DNA of 64,000 nt, from positions 1 through 64,000 of the forward strand of contig OMYT01000026.1 in NCBI GenBank assembly GCA_900315315.1, in the 5' to 3' direction. How positions within the stretch are numbered: the stretch's first letter is position 1; each line of letters opens with the position of its first letter. The stretch is from an uncultured Eubacteriales bacterium. Its GTDB lineage: Bacteria; Bacillota; Clostridia; Christensenellales; Aristaeellaceae. The notes under the pieces were generated by a model, which saw only the letters and a program-made list of their open reading frames with translations, did no database searches and had not been told where the DNA came from. This document shows, one piece after another, positions 16,853 through 25,399 of this stretch. The translations under genes and the position numbers were made by a program.

Positions 16853-18019
16853 ATGAAAGACCGGAAGATTTACTGCCTGAACAATATCGCGAAGGTCGGA
16901 ACGGATCATTTCCGCCCGGGCTATGAGCTGACGGACAGCATGGAGGACGCCGCGGGCGTGCTGGTGCGCTCCGCCGATATGAAGGAAACAGAATTTCCGA
17001 AGGACCTGCGCGCCATCGCGCGGGCCGGCGCGGGCGTCAACAATATCCCGATCGACCGGTGCACGGAGAACGGGATCGTCGTATTCAACACCCCTGGCGC
17101 CAACGCCAACTCCGTGAAGGAACTGGTGCTGTGCGGATTGCTGCTGGCCTCCCGGGACGTGAACGGCGGCATCCGGTGGGTGCGGGAAAACAGGGACGAC
17201 GCGGACATCGCCAAGAGCGCCGAGAAGGCGAAAAAGGCTTTCGCGGGGCATGAACTGGCCGGGAAGACCATCGGCGTGATCGGCCTGGGGGCGATCGGTG
17301 TGCTGGTGGCCAACGCAGCCCTCTCCCTGGGCATGAAAGTATACGGATTTGATCCCTATATGTCGGTGAAGGCGGCGTGGAACCTGTCACCCATGGTGAA
17401 CCATGCGGACACGGCCGAGGCGATCTATGCCATTTCCGACTTCGTGACGATCCATGTGCCGGCGACCCCCGCCACCAAGGGCATGATCGGGGCGGAAGCG
17501 ATCTCCCAGATGAAGGACGGCGCAGTGCTGCTGAACTTTGCCCGGGACGCCCTGGTGGACGAAGATGCCGTGGCGGAAGCCATCGAAGCCGGAAAGCTGA
17601 AGACCTACGTGTCCGACTTCCCGAACACGGTGAGTGCAAAGATCGAGAAGGCGATCGTGATTCCGCATCTGGGCGCCTCCACCGAGGAAGCGGAGGACAA
17701 CTGCGCCGTGATGGCCGTGGAGCAGATGCAGGACTACCTGGACAACGGCAACATCCATAACTCCGTCAACTTCCCGGAGATCAACCTGGGCCGCTGCGAG
17801 ACGGAAGCGCGGGTGGCCATCCTGCACCGGAACATTCCGAACATGCTGAGCCAGATTACCTCCTTCTTCGGATCCCAGAACCTGAACATCGAAAACCTGG
17901 CGAACAAGGCCCGCGGGAACTACGCCTATACGCTGCTGGACATCAGCCATCCCATGCCCCACGACGTGGTTGAAAAATTCAAGGCGATCGACGGAGTGCT
18001 GCGGGTGCGCCGAATCTGA
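16853..18019 (+). CDS. serA: D-3-phosphoglycerate dehydrogenase with ACT domain
   Basis: A protein of 388 residues that would oxidise 3-phosphoglycerate to 3-phosphohydroxypyruvate with NAD, the first step of serine synthesis. The Rossmann motif GLGAIG is at residues 144-149. LNFARDAL carries the substrate Arg and VIPHLGAST the catalytic His. The tail (about 315-388; ILHRNIPNMLSQITSFFGSQNLNIENL) is an ACT domain, the usual serine-sensing module. The protein is short, as in the clostridial form that lacks the ASB domain. AGGAGG at 16837-16842 fixes the start. A well-formed promoter lies just upstream. Confidence 0.9.
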   Translation: MKDRKIYCLNNIAKVGTDHFRPGYELTDSMEDAAGVLVRSADMKETEFPKDLRAIARAGAGVNNIPIDRCTENGIVVFNTPGANANSVKELVLCGLLLASRDVNGGIRWVRENRDDADIAKSAEKAKKAFAGHELAGKTIGVIGLGAIGVLVANAALSLGMKVYGFDPYMSVKAAWNLSPMVNHADTAEAIYAISDFVTIHVPATPATKGMIGAEAISQMKDGAVLLNFARDALVDEDAVAEAIEAGKLKTYVSDFPNTVSAKIEKAIVIPHLGASTEEAEDNCAVMAVEQMQDYLDNGNIHNSVNFPEINLGRCETEARVAILHRNIPNMLSQITSFFGSQNLNIENLANKARGNYAYTLLDISHPMPHDVVEKFKAIDGVLRVRRI

Positions 18020-18071
18020 CAAAAATCCGGCATAAAATACGGGTTTTCCGAGTGATTTTGACGTAAAAGTG

Positions 18072-18100
18072 TTGAAACATAAGGAATAGTGTGCTATAAT
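18072..18100 (+). promoter_or_regulatory. Strong sigma-A promoter for the HU gene
   Basis: TTGAAA (18072-18077), a 17-base spacer and TATAAT (18095-18100), about 40 bases before the HU start codon. Confidence 0.85.
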
Positions 18101-18141
18101 CCGGCTACAATCACATGCCGAAAGGCAGAAAGGAAATTACT

Positions 18142-18435
18142 ATGAATAAAACTGAACTCATCGAAGTCATCTCTTCCAAAGCTAAGATCACCAAGGCTGA
18201 AGCCGGCAAAGCTCTCGCCGCGACGCTGGACGGCATCACCGAGGGCCTCGCTTCCGACGGAAAGGTAACCCTGGTTGGTTTCGGTACTTTCGAAGTCCGC
18301 ACCCGCAGCGCCCGCACCGGCCGGAACCCCCGCACGGGCGAGACGATCAAGATCGCCGCTTCCAAGGCCCCCGCTTTCAAGCCCGGCAAGGAAATGAAGG
18401 CTGCTGTTGCCGTGAAGAAAAAGGGCAAGAAGTAA
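18142..18435 (+). CDS. hup: HU-family DNA-binding protein
   Basis: A protein of 97 residues of the HU/IHF family, which binds and bends DNA as a dimer in the nucleoid. It begins MNKTELIEVISSKAKITKAEA. The arm signature GRNPRTGETIKIAASKAPAFKPG (residues about 60-82) carries the intercalating Pro. The Lys-rich tail KKKGKK ends the protein. Codon use is strongly biased, as for a highly expressed gene. It is monocistronic: a strong promoter lies upstream and a near-perfect terminator downstream. The chosen ATG follows AGAAAGGAAA; an in-frame start 27 bases earlier has no ribosome site. Confidence 0.92.
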   Translation: MNKTELIEVISSKAKITKAEAGKALAATLDGITEGLASDGKVTLVGFGTFEVRTRSARTGRNPRTGETIKIAASKAPAFKPGKEMKAAVAVKKKGKK

Positions 18436-18454
18436 GATATAGATCAAAAAATCC

Positions 18455-18490
18455 GGACCGAAGCAAACAAACGCTTCGGTCCTTTCATTT
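18455..18490 (+). terminator. Rho-independent terminator of the HU gene
   Basis: Perfect 10-bp arms GGACCGAAGC and GCTTCGGTCC, an 8-base loop and TTTCATTT. It overlaps the end of the convergent metallopeptidase gene. Confidence 0.85.
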
Positions 18491-18850
18491 GGGCAAAAGG
18501 GAAATCAGCTCGCGGCCATGGTCCCTGAGCCACTTATCCCAGACCTTATAGTCAGGCATAGCCTCATAGACCAGCGCCCAGAAAGCCTTTGAGTGATTCA
18601 TTTCCCGGCGGTGGCAAAGCTCGTGGACGATGACGCTGTCAATAACCTCCCGGGGGGCCAGCATCAGCAGGCAGTTGAAGTTCAGGTTTCCTTTGGAACT
18701 GCAGCTGCCCCAGCGGCTGTGCTGCGCCCGGATGGCGACGCGGCCGTAGGTGATGCCGAGCCTCGCCGCGTAATAGCGCACGCGCTCCGGAATCAGGCGT
18801 TTGGCGTCCTTTTTGAGGGCGTCCAGTTCGGATTGGGTCAGTCGACGCAT
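18485..18850 (-). CDS. YgjP-like (SprT/DUF45) zinc metallopeptidase, short form
   Basis: A protein of 121 residues. SRWGSCSSKGNLNFN (44-58) and the HELCH motif (His76, Glu77, His80) followed by NHSKAFW (His86) are signatures of the YgjP/DUF45 metallopeptidase family. Typical members are about 230 residues; this one holds only the C-terminal catalytic half and starts at MRRLTQSELD. The catalytic ligands are intact, so it could be active. The substrate is unknown. It is convergent with the HU gene and shares its terminator region. Confidence 0.8.
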   Translation of the reverse strand: MRRLTQSELDALKKDAKRLIPERVRYYAARLGITYGRVAIRAQHSRWGSCSSKGNLNFNCLLMLAPREVIDSVIVHELCHRREMNHSKAFWALVYEAMPDYKVWDKWLRDHGRELISLLPK

Positions 18851-18860
18851 TTGATTGAGA

Positions 18861-18895
18861 GGGGGCTTTCCGATCGCCCCCCTAACCCCCTTCGG
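18861..18895 (+). repeat. Intergenic stem-loop repeat, copy B
   Basis: GGGGGC/GCCCCC arms around TTTCCGATC, then CTAACCCCCTTCGG. It lies between two minus-strand genes, yet has the same orientation as the other copies. Confidence 0.75.
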
Positions 18896-18940
18896 CCTCG
18901 TAGTTTAGGGAATGGTTCATGGGTGAGCATAAAAAGTTTA

Positions 18941-20695
18941 TCAGCGGAGATATACCTTTTTGACCTTGTAGGTGTACATTCTGTCGGCGGTGGAACCTTC
19001 ATAGCAGGAGAGCTGCATCGGGCCCTTCCAGTCGGCTTCCGCGGCGGGCTGCTCATGATACAGGTCGATCCAGTTCAGCGGATTATTGATGTTATCATCC
19101 TGACGACGGAGGGTGTATCCGAAGATGCCGGACTCCAGGTCCGTGGCCGGATTGAGGAAAGTGACTTTCTTCGGACAGCCGGGGCGGAAGCTGTAGAAGG
19201 CTTCCGCGCTGACATGCTGCAGGCTTGCGGGGAGGACCACCTCTCCGATCCGGTGCTCCATGAAGGCACCTTTCCGGATCACTTCCAGCCCATCCGGCAG
19301 CTTGATCTGCGAGATATTGGTCTGGGCGAAGGCACGCTCGCCGATGATTTTCAGCGTGCGCGGAAGGCGGACGGTACCGAGCCGGCTGCAACCCTCAAAG
19401 GTGCGGGCGCCGATTTCCTCCAGGCCGTCCGGCAGGTTGATCGAGCCCAGACGGCGGCAGTAGTTAAAGGCTTCCCGCCCGAGGCGCTTCAGGGTGGCCG
19501 GCAGCTTGATATGGTCGACCCGCGCGCAGTTATAGAACGCCCCGTCGCCAATCTCCTCCAGTGCGGCGGGGATCGCAAGCTCCCGCAGGGCGCCGAAACG
19601 GTAGAAAGCACGCTCACCGATCACCTTCAGCCCCGAGGGCAGCTTCACGGTATCGATGCCGTCACCGGAGAGATAGCGGGTTTCATGCTGCATGACGGCG
19701 GTAACGGGTTTGCCGTCGATCTCATCGGGAATCAGGAGAGAGTGATCCTGCACGGTATAGCCTGAGATCATCACGCTGCCGTCCGCGAGCAGATTCCAGA
19801 CCCAGCCGGCGGGATCCGTACGGTCCTCCGAAGCGAACCAGACATGGCTGCTTTTTTCCGCGGCGCTTTCCGGCAGATCCGGGGAGACGAGCGCGGTGCG
19901 GGAAAAAGCGAGGGGCTCAACGCTCTCCAAAGAAGAGGGCAGAGAGACTTCACACAGGGAAAGGCAATCGGCAAAGGCCCTGGCCCCGATGGTCTTCAGC
20001 CCCTCGGGCAGGGTCACTTTTTTCAGGGCGGCACTGCCGCAGAAGGCCGCTTCCCCGATGGCGGTGACCTGCTTTCCGCCGATGAGCGCGGGGATTTCCA
20101 GACGGCGCGGATTCCCGTCCGCCCCGGTGATCATGAGGGTTCCGTCGGCAAGGGGGCGGAAGAGCCAGCCGTCCTGCCGGGTAACGATCCGCAGGGTTTC
20201 ATCCTGGAGGAGCGGGCTGAAGAGGTCGACGCCGCCCGGGAGCGTCAGCTCCGTGAGGGCAACGCCGACAAAGGCGCCTTCGCGGATCTGGCCGGCCTCA
20301 ATGATGCCGGGCATGGAGATTTCCCGGAGGCTTTCGCAGTCCCGGAAGGCGTTTTTGTCGATAAAGGTCAGACTGCCGGGGAGAAGGACCTCGGTCAGGC
20401 CGGAGCAGCCTTCAAAGGCGCTCGTGCAGATGCTTCGGACCCCCTGTTCGACGGTCAGGGTTTTCAGGACGGTGTTTCCAGCAAAGGCGGCGCGGTCGAT
20501 CTCCCGGACAGGGACGCCGCCGACCTTCGCAGGGATGACGAGATTCTCAGACGCGGCGCCGCCGGTGATCACGGCATAATCGCCGTCGGCGCCCGGGACG
20601 ACGCGGTATTCGACGGGGGCTTCGTCTGCGCTGGCGCAGGCGAAGACCGCCAGCGATAAGATGAGGAGGAAGAATAGGATGAGTCTGAGGCGCAT
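18941..20695 (-). CDS. Secreted BspA-like leucine-rich repeat protein
   Basis: A protein of 584 residues. A signal peptide (MRLRLILFFLLILSLAVFACASA) may also be a lipoprotein signal. Two blocks of BspA-type LRR_5 repeats follow (for example VLLPGSLTFIDKNAFRDC, EVSLPSSLESVEPLAF, AIPAALEEIGDGAFYNC, NLPDGLEEIGARTF, LPRTLKIIGERAF), separated by a VWNLLADGSVMISGY entry strand at about 310. Likely a surface-exposed binding protein. The ATG at 20695 is chosen because AAGGAG lies 8 bases upstream; the ATG two codons earlier is too close to it. Confidence 0.8.
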   Translation of the reverse strand: MRLRLILFFLLILSLAVFACASADEAPVEYRVVPGADGDYAVITGGAASENLVIPAKVGGVPVREIDRAAFAGNTVLKTLTVEQGVRSICTSAFEGCSGLTEVLLPGSLTFIDKNAFRDCESLREISMPGIIEAGQIREGAFVGVALTELTLPGGVDLFSPLLQDETLRIVTRQDGWLFRPLADGTLMITGADGNPRRLEIPALIGGKQVTAIGEAAFCGSAALKKVTLPEGLKTIGARAFADCLSLCEVSLPSSLESVEPLAFSRTALVSPDLPESAAEKSSHVWFASEDRTDPAGWVWNLLADGSVMISGYTVQDHSLLIPDEIDGKPVTAVMQHETRYLSGDGIDTVKLPSGLKVIGERAFYRFGALRELAIPAALEEIGDGAFYNCARVDHIKLPATLKRLGREAFNYCRRLGSINLPDGLEEIGARTFEGCSRLGTVRLPRTLKIIGERAFAQTNISQIKLPDGLEVIRKGAFMEHRIGEVVLPASLQHVSAEAFYSFRPGCPKKVTFLNPATDLESGIFGYTLRRQDDNINNPLNWIDLYHEQPAAEADWKGPMQLSCYEGSTADRMYTYKVKKVYLR

Positions 20696-20713
20696 TAGCA
20701 TAACTCCTTTCAA

Positions 20714-20830
20714 GGGGGCTTTCCGATCGCCCCCTTAAACCCCTTCGGCTTTCGTGGGGGCTTTCCGATCGCCCCCTTAAACCCCTTCGGCTTTTACGGG
20801 AGGGGCTTTTCGATCGACTTGGACCTTCGG
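20714..20830 (+). repeat. Three tandem intergenic stem-loop repeats, copies C1-C3
   Basis: C1 (20714-20748) and C2 (20756-20790) are nearly identical: GGGGGC/GCCCCC arms, TTTCCGATC loop, TTAAACCCCTTCGG tail. C3 (20801-20830) is decayed but keeps GGGGCTTTTCGATCG and CCTTCGG. They fill the gap between two minus-strand genes. Confidence 0.8.
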
Positions 20831-20874
20831 CCTCCGTAGGTGAGAGAGAATCTCTGAGTAATATGGACCTTCAC

Positions 20875-22230
20875 CTAGATTTTCAGGTCGACCCATTTGC
20901 CCTGGCGGAAACGGTGTCCCATCAGGCAGAAACGGCTGCACTGGTCGCTCAGGATACCGATCCATACACCGGTCAGGCCGAGCTTAAACACGACGACCAG
21001 GAGATAGGTGACCACCGTCCGGATCAGGGTGACCGAAATGAGGGCGACGATGAGCGTGTAACGCACATCCCCGGCGGCCCGGAGCGTTCCGGTGAAGATG
21101 ATCTGGGAGATCTGCAGGAGGATGATGACGGTCATGAACCGGCAGATGAGCACCCCCATATCCAGGATATGCTCTTCCTTAAAATACAGGGAGAAGATCC
21201 AGCGGCCGCCAAACAGGAGGATCAGGGAGAGGACAACGGAGATCACGAAGCCGATGCGCTGACAGATGCCGGCCTGTTTGCGGGCTGTTTCCTTTTCGCC
21301 GGCGCCGAGACTTTCCCCGGTCAGGGCGATGGCGGCCACCTGCATCCCATCGGCAAAGGAAAAGCCGAGACCGAGCAGGTTCATGCCGATATTATGGGCG
21401 GCAAACTCATCCGTGCCGAGACGCGCGGCAATCAGCGCGGTCGCCAGGAAACCGACGCGCATGGCCAGGTTTTCAATGGTGCTGGAAAAGGCCAGATTCC
21501 AGATGGACCGGACGGCATGCTTCGTAAAGCGCAGTTTCAGGCTGACCATCAGGGGAATGCGCACATAGCTGGAGCGGCGGAAGAGAGAGAACACCGCCAT
21601 GCCGGCCGAGACCACGGTGCCCAGGACGGTGGCGATCGCCGCGCCGCGGATGCCCCAGGCGGGGAAACCGAGGCGCCCCTTGATCAGGAGCCAGTTGAAG
21701 ATAATGTTTACGATGCTTGAAACGAGGTTGGTGCTCATGGAGAGGCGGGTATTGCCGCTGCCGCGCTGCGCCGCGTTGATAACCATGGTGATGACGTTGA
21801 AGAACATGCCGCCCATGATGATCCGGAAGTACTCGACGGCGGCCTCGTGGGTATCCGCGTTGCTGCCCGCAAGCTGCATCATCTGCGGCGAGAAGACGAC
21901 AAAAAGCGCTGTCAGGACGACACAAAGCCCGACCGTGAGCCAGAGGGCGGTGAGGGTGATCTCATTGGCATCCTCCCGGTTTTTTTCCCCCTTGCGCCGG
22001 GCGACCAGGGCGGAAACTGCGATATTGACGCCGATAAAGACCGTGAGGCCGATAAACTTGGGCTGGGCGGTCAGCCCCGTAGCTGCCACGGCATAGGGAC
22101 CGAGCTCGGCCACCATCATCGTATCGATCATGCCGGCAAGCACGATAAAGAAACTCTCCATTACGGCAGGCCAGGCAACGGAGAGCGCTTTGCGGGTCAT
22201 GCTCTTGCGGGATGGCAGGGCTTCGGTCAT
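20875..22230 (-). CDS. MATE-family multidrug/sodium antiporter
   Basis: A protein of 451 residues with about twelve membrane helices. It begins LSVAWPAVMESFFIVLAGMIDTMMVAELGPYAVAA, the typical MATE first helix with a D-T-M-M-V motif. The second half repeats the fold (AVRSIWNLAFSSTIENLAMRVGFLATALIAARLG). MATE proteins export drugs or metabolites in exchange for sodium or protons; the substrate cannot be read. The ATG at 22230 is supported by AAGGAG 9 bases upstream; longer in-frame starts cross into the divergent promoter region. Confidence 0.88.
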   Translation of the reverse strand: MTEALPSRKSMTRKALSVAWPAVMESFFIVLAGMIDTMMVAELGPYAVAATGLTAQPKFIGLTVFIGVNIAVSALVARRKGEKNREDANEITLTALWLTVGLCVVLTALFVVFSPQMMQLAGSNADTHEAAVEYFRIIMGGMFFNVITMVINAAQRGSGNTRLSMSTNLVSSIVNIIFNWLLIKGRLGFPAWGIRGAAIATVLGTVVSAGMAVFSLFRRSSYVRIPLMVSLKLRFTKHAVRSIWNLAFSSTIENLAMRVGFLATALIAARLGTDEFAAHNIGMNLLGLGFSFADGMQVAAIALTGESLGAGEKETARKQAGICQRIGFVISVVLSLILLFGGRWIFSLYFKEEHILDMGVLICRFMTVIILLQISQIIFTGTLRAAGDVRYTLIVALISVTLIRTVVTYLLVVVFKLGLTGVWIGILSDQCSRFCLMGHRFRQGKWVDLKI

Positions 22231-22304
22231 CGGACGATACTCCTTCATGAAACAGTGCAGAGGGAGTATACCACGTTTTGGAAGGAGAGGAAAGCAGGAG
22301 AAAG

Positions 22305-22333
22305 TTGACCCGGGCACGAGGGAGGCATATAAT
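22305..22333 (+). promoter_or_regulatory. Near-consensus sigma-A promoter
   Basis: TTGACC (22305-22310), a 17-base spacer and TATAAT (22328-22333), with an ACGG discriminator like that of the promoter at 11532. Confidence 0.85.
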
Positions 22334-22390
22334 ACGGCCGACGGAACCGCAACAGGCGCCGAAGAAACGGCCGAAACACCGGAGGAGAAG

Positions 22391-23320
22391 ATGAGCGGAA
22401 AGATACGGAGAATCATATGTGCAGCGCTTTGCGCGGCACTTTGCGCAGGGCCGGGCACGGCTTTGCCGGCAGCCGCGGAAGAAAACGGGGAAGGGATTCT
22501 GAAAGACATCCAAACCGAACAGGCTTCGGGGGACGGCTTCACGATTCTATATCCGGCCGGAGGGGAACAGCGCAGTGACGAAGCCGACGGACTGCTGATC
22601 CGGAGCGAATGCCGGGACGGAGAGAGCACATATGTATTTGAAGGTAAGCTTTTTCTGACGGACAAGGTGATCCCGGGCGGGTTTGCCGAGGATCCGGAAA
22701 AAGCCCGGGAATTCTTTGAAAACCATCTTCAGAACGCAAACGATCCGAACGTGACGGATTATCATCAGGAGATCCTGGAGGCAGACGGCCATCCGGCGCT
22801 GGCGGAGCGCTATGAGTACCGGGGAGAGGGAGGATCTCTCTGGAGCATCGGCAGACTGTGGTACCCGAGAAACAACCGAATTCTGCGGATCAGCATCGTT
22901 TCCGCGCCGGAGGAGGACAACGGCGGGGAAGAAGGCGGAAAGGTGACCATGGCGGACCTGGAGACGCTGGCCTCAAAAATCGTATACAACGAGGAGGAGG
23001 CGCCGCTGAGCAGGAAGAACGCGGAGATCACCGTTACCGTGAAGGGCAGCCCGACGGAAATCACAGCCGGGAGATCGCTGCAGTTTGCCGCGGAATTCGC
23101 GGACAAAACACAGATCAACTGGAAAGCCAGGAACAACGGCATCACATGGTCAGTGGCGGACGCGGAGACCGGAGAGGCGACCGACGCCGCAACGATCACG
23201 GACAACGGAAAACTGACGACGAACAGGAAAATATCGGAGCCTGTGAAGATTGAAGTGAGAGCGGCATCGGAGATCTTCGGAACGGTCGGGAAGTATCAGC
23301 TGGAAGTGAAACCCAAATAA
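22391..23320 (+). CDS. Secreted protein, paralogue of the Ig-like protein at 11622
   Basis: A protein of 309 residues with a signal peptide (MSGKIRRIICAALCAALCAG). Residues about 40-205 match the middle domain of the protein at 11622 (GGFAEDPEKAREFFEN here, GGYAEDPEVAKNLLEN there; EILEADGHPAL here, EIDGHPALL there). Residues about 210-309 match its first following Ig-like domain (GITWSVADAETGE here, EITWSVTDADGKE there). It therefore looks like a shortened paralogue with one domain pair. The genes share promoter type and spacing. Function is unknown; probably exported. Confidence 0.7.
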   Translation: MSGKIRRIICAALCAALCAGPGTALPAAAEENGEGILKDIQTEQASGDGFTILYPAGGEQRSDEADGLLIRSECRDGESTYVFEGKLFLTDKVIPGGFAEDPEKAREFFENHLQNANDPNVTDYHQEILEADGHPALAERYEYRGEGGSLWSIGRLWYPRNNRILRISIVSAPEEDNGGEEGGKVTMADLETLASKIVYNEEEAPLSRKNAEITVTVKGSPTEITAGRSLQFAAEFADKTQINWKARNNGITWSVADAETGEATDAATITDNGKLTTNRKISEPVKIEVRAASEIFGTVGKYQLEVKPK

Positions 23321-23323
23321 AAC

Positions 23324-25207
23324 TTACATCGCCGCGAACTCAGGCATGGGAACGGGCCTGGAGAAGTAGTAACCCTGGAGGTAATCACAGCCGATCTCTT
23401 TTACTGCTTCGGCCATATCCGCGGTTTCGATGCCTTCGGCGGTGATGGTGAACTTCATCTTTTTAAAAGCCTGGATCAGGGCAGGCAGGAGCGGATCCCG
23501 GTCCCGGTAATAGTTGCGGACGACTTCCATATCGATCTTGATATTGGTGAAGGGATACCGGCGGACGCGGGTCAGGTTGGAATAGCCTGATCCGTAATCA
23601 TCCAGGGCAAACTCAAAACCGCTGCTGTGCAGGTCCATGATCTGGTCCCGCATGAGGGAAAAGTCGATCATGGACTGCTCGGTGATTTCCAGATGGATCC
23701 TGTCTGTGGAGACGCCGTACTGCCGGAGGATCGCGGTAAACCGATCGGGAATGTCCCGGGACATGAACTGGAGCGGGGAAAGATTGACGTTGATCCACCG
23801 GACGCCCATGGCGTCCATATCGTGATCATGGATAAAACGGCAGACCTTGGAGAGGACCTGCTCGCCGAGGCGCGCAATGTATCCCTCCCGTTCGGCCAGG
23901 GTGATGAACAGATCCGGCCGGATGATTTTTCCCTGCCCGTCCCGGAGGCGGACGAGGGCCTCCGCGGCGATCCGCTTTCCGGAAACGGTATCCACAATGG
24001 GCTGGAGGAAAACTTCCAGCTCATCATGATCCAGCGCGTGTTCCAGACAGCGGCGGATTTCCAGCCGCTCGGTGATCTGCTCGATGGAATCGGTGAGGGA
24101 ACGGCTGGAATCCGCATCGGAAGCACGGCCGAGCTCATCCAGGGAGAGGAAGAGGGCATTGACCAGACGATCCGCCGGGCAATCCAGGATTTCGGTATCC
24201 GCCTCGACAAAGGCAACGGTCATCCGCAGCTCGCCGTTGGAGGTTTTCCACTGGGAAGCAAAGCGCAGACTGATGCTGTCGCGGAGGACGTCCAGATCCG
24301 GCAGATTCTGGCCCACGAGGGCGTAAAACCCGTTGCGCAGGTAGAAGGGGCTCATCTGGCGGAAGGAATCCGCCAGATACCTGTTGATGGCGACGAGCGC
24401 TTCATCCATCTGGGCACCGCCGAAGATCTCGCGGTGCTCATTGTAATTTTGCAGGGCAAAAGCGAGAATCCGGCAGGGACGCCGGCGGCGCACACACTCG
24501 GAAACCAGCGCCTGGAAGGCAGGGAGGTTATAGACATAACCGCGCTCGGACATATACAGATCGGGATTGAGAAAGGAGAGGAAGATGACAATGATCGCCA
24601 TGAGGCAGAAGGTGTTCATCACCAGCCAGTTCGGCACAAGGGCGCGCACGACGATGCCGACGAGCAGGATGGCCTGAATGGCAGAGATGCTGATGAACTC
24701 GTGGGTGGTCAGCTCTTTGCGGTGACGGATGGCAGCGAGCTGCGAAAAGAGAATATAGGCAATACAGCAGACGTAGAAGAGGAAATACACAGGGCCCTTC
24801 TGATATCCGTTTTCAACCCGGAACAGCCAGCCGGTGAAGGGGGACGTCAGGGCGAGAAGCGCACAGAAATAATAAACAACCGGCGTGAAGACATGCAGCC
24901 GGGAGCGGCTGATACCGCGGGCATCCAGAATACTGATGGTGAAGACAAAGAACATATAAGCCCGGGAGAAGTAAAAAAAGAAGAACAGCACGCCGAAAAG
25001 CCACAGGAGCCAGGGCGCGTGTTCGGAACAGGTTTCATGCAGGCGAGAGGAAATTGCTTCGAAGATCTCGGTGCAGATATCAATGGTCAGGATGGCGAGA
25101 AAAGAACGGTTCAGACGGATGGGCAGGCGGGGACGGAAGAAATAGTAGCCCATGATGAGGACCAGAATGAGAAGGCTCGGGATCAGAAAGCTGTAGTTCA
25201 TCGTCAT
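23324..25207 (-). CDS. Membrane EAL-domain cyclic-di-GMP phosphodiesterase with degenerate GGDEF domain
   Basis: A protein of 627 residues. About seven membrane helices fill residues 1-215. A region like a GGDEF domain follows (about 225-355) but lacks a GGDEF signature, so it is probably not a cyclase. The EAL domain (about 375-627) keeps its key residues: AEALVRL, LEITEQS, FALDDYGSGYSNL, KIDMEVV, and AEGIET with DYLQGYYFSRP. An active phosphodiesterase converting c-di-GMP to pGpG is therefore likely. No other c-di-GMP gene is visible here. The gene is convergent with the Ig-like gene, 3 bases away. Confidence 0.85.
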   Translation of the reverse strand: MTMNYSFLIPSLLILVLIMGYYFFRPRLPIRLNRSFLAILTIDICTEIFEAISSRLHETCSEHAPWLLWLFGVLFFFFYFSRAYMFFVFTISILDARGISRSRLHVFTPVVYYFCALLALTSPFTGWLFRVENGYQKGPVYFLFYVCCIAYILFSQLAAIRHRKELTTHEFISISAIQAILLVGIVVRALVPNWLVMNTFCLMAIIVIFLSFLNPDLYMSERGYVYNLPAFQALVSECVRRRRPCRILAFALQNYNEHREIFGGAQMDEALVAINRYLADSFRQMSPFYLRNGFYALVGQNLPDLDVLRDSISLRFASQWKTSNGELRMTVAFVEADTEILDCPADRLVNALFLSLDELGRASDADSSRSLTDSIEQITERLEIRRCLEHALDHDELEVFLQPIVDTVSGKRIAAEALVRLRDGQGKIIRPDLFITLAEREGYIARLGEQVLSKVCRFIHDHDMDAMGVRWINVNLSPLQFMSRDIPDRFTAILRQYGVSTDRIHLEITEQSMIDFSLMRDQIMDLHSSGFEFALDDYGSGYSNLTRVRRYPFTNIKIDMEVVRNYYRDRDPLLPALIQAFKKMKFTITAEGIETADMAEAVKEIGCDYLQGYYFSRPVPMPEFAAM

Positions 25208-25399
25208 TTCAGTCAGACAATACCCTCCCCGGAAGGGAGGAGAACCTTTCCGTAAAGATTGCGTCGATATGCAAACTGAAACGTTACATCTTTGACGGCA
25301 AAACTATAACATGCGGTTACATCCGGGTCAAGGAAAATTTTACAAAAGTATGTACTTTTGATGTATAGCTATGTAATAAGTATTTCAGACAAAGGGAGA

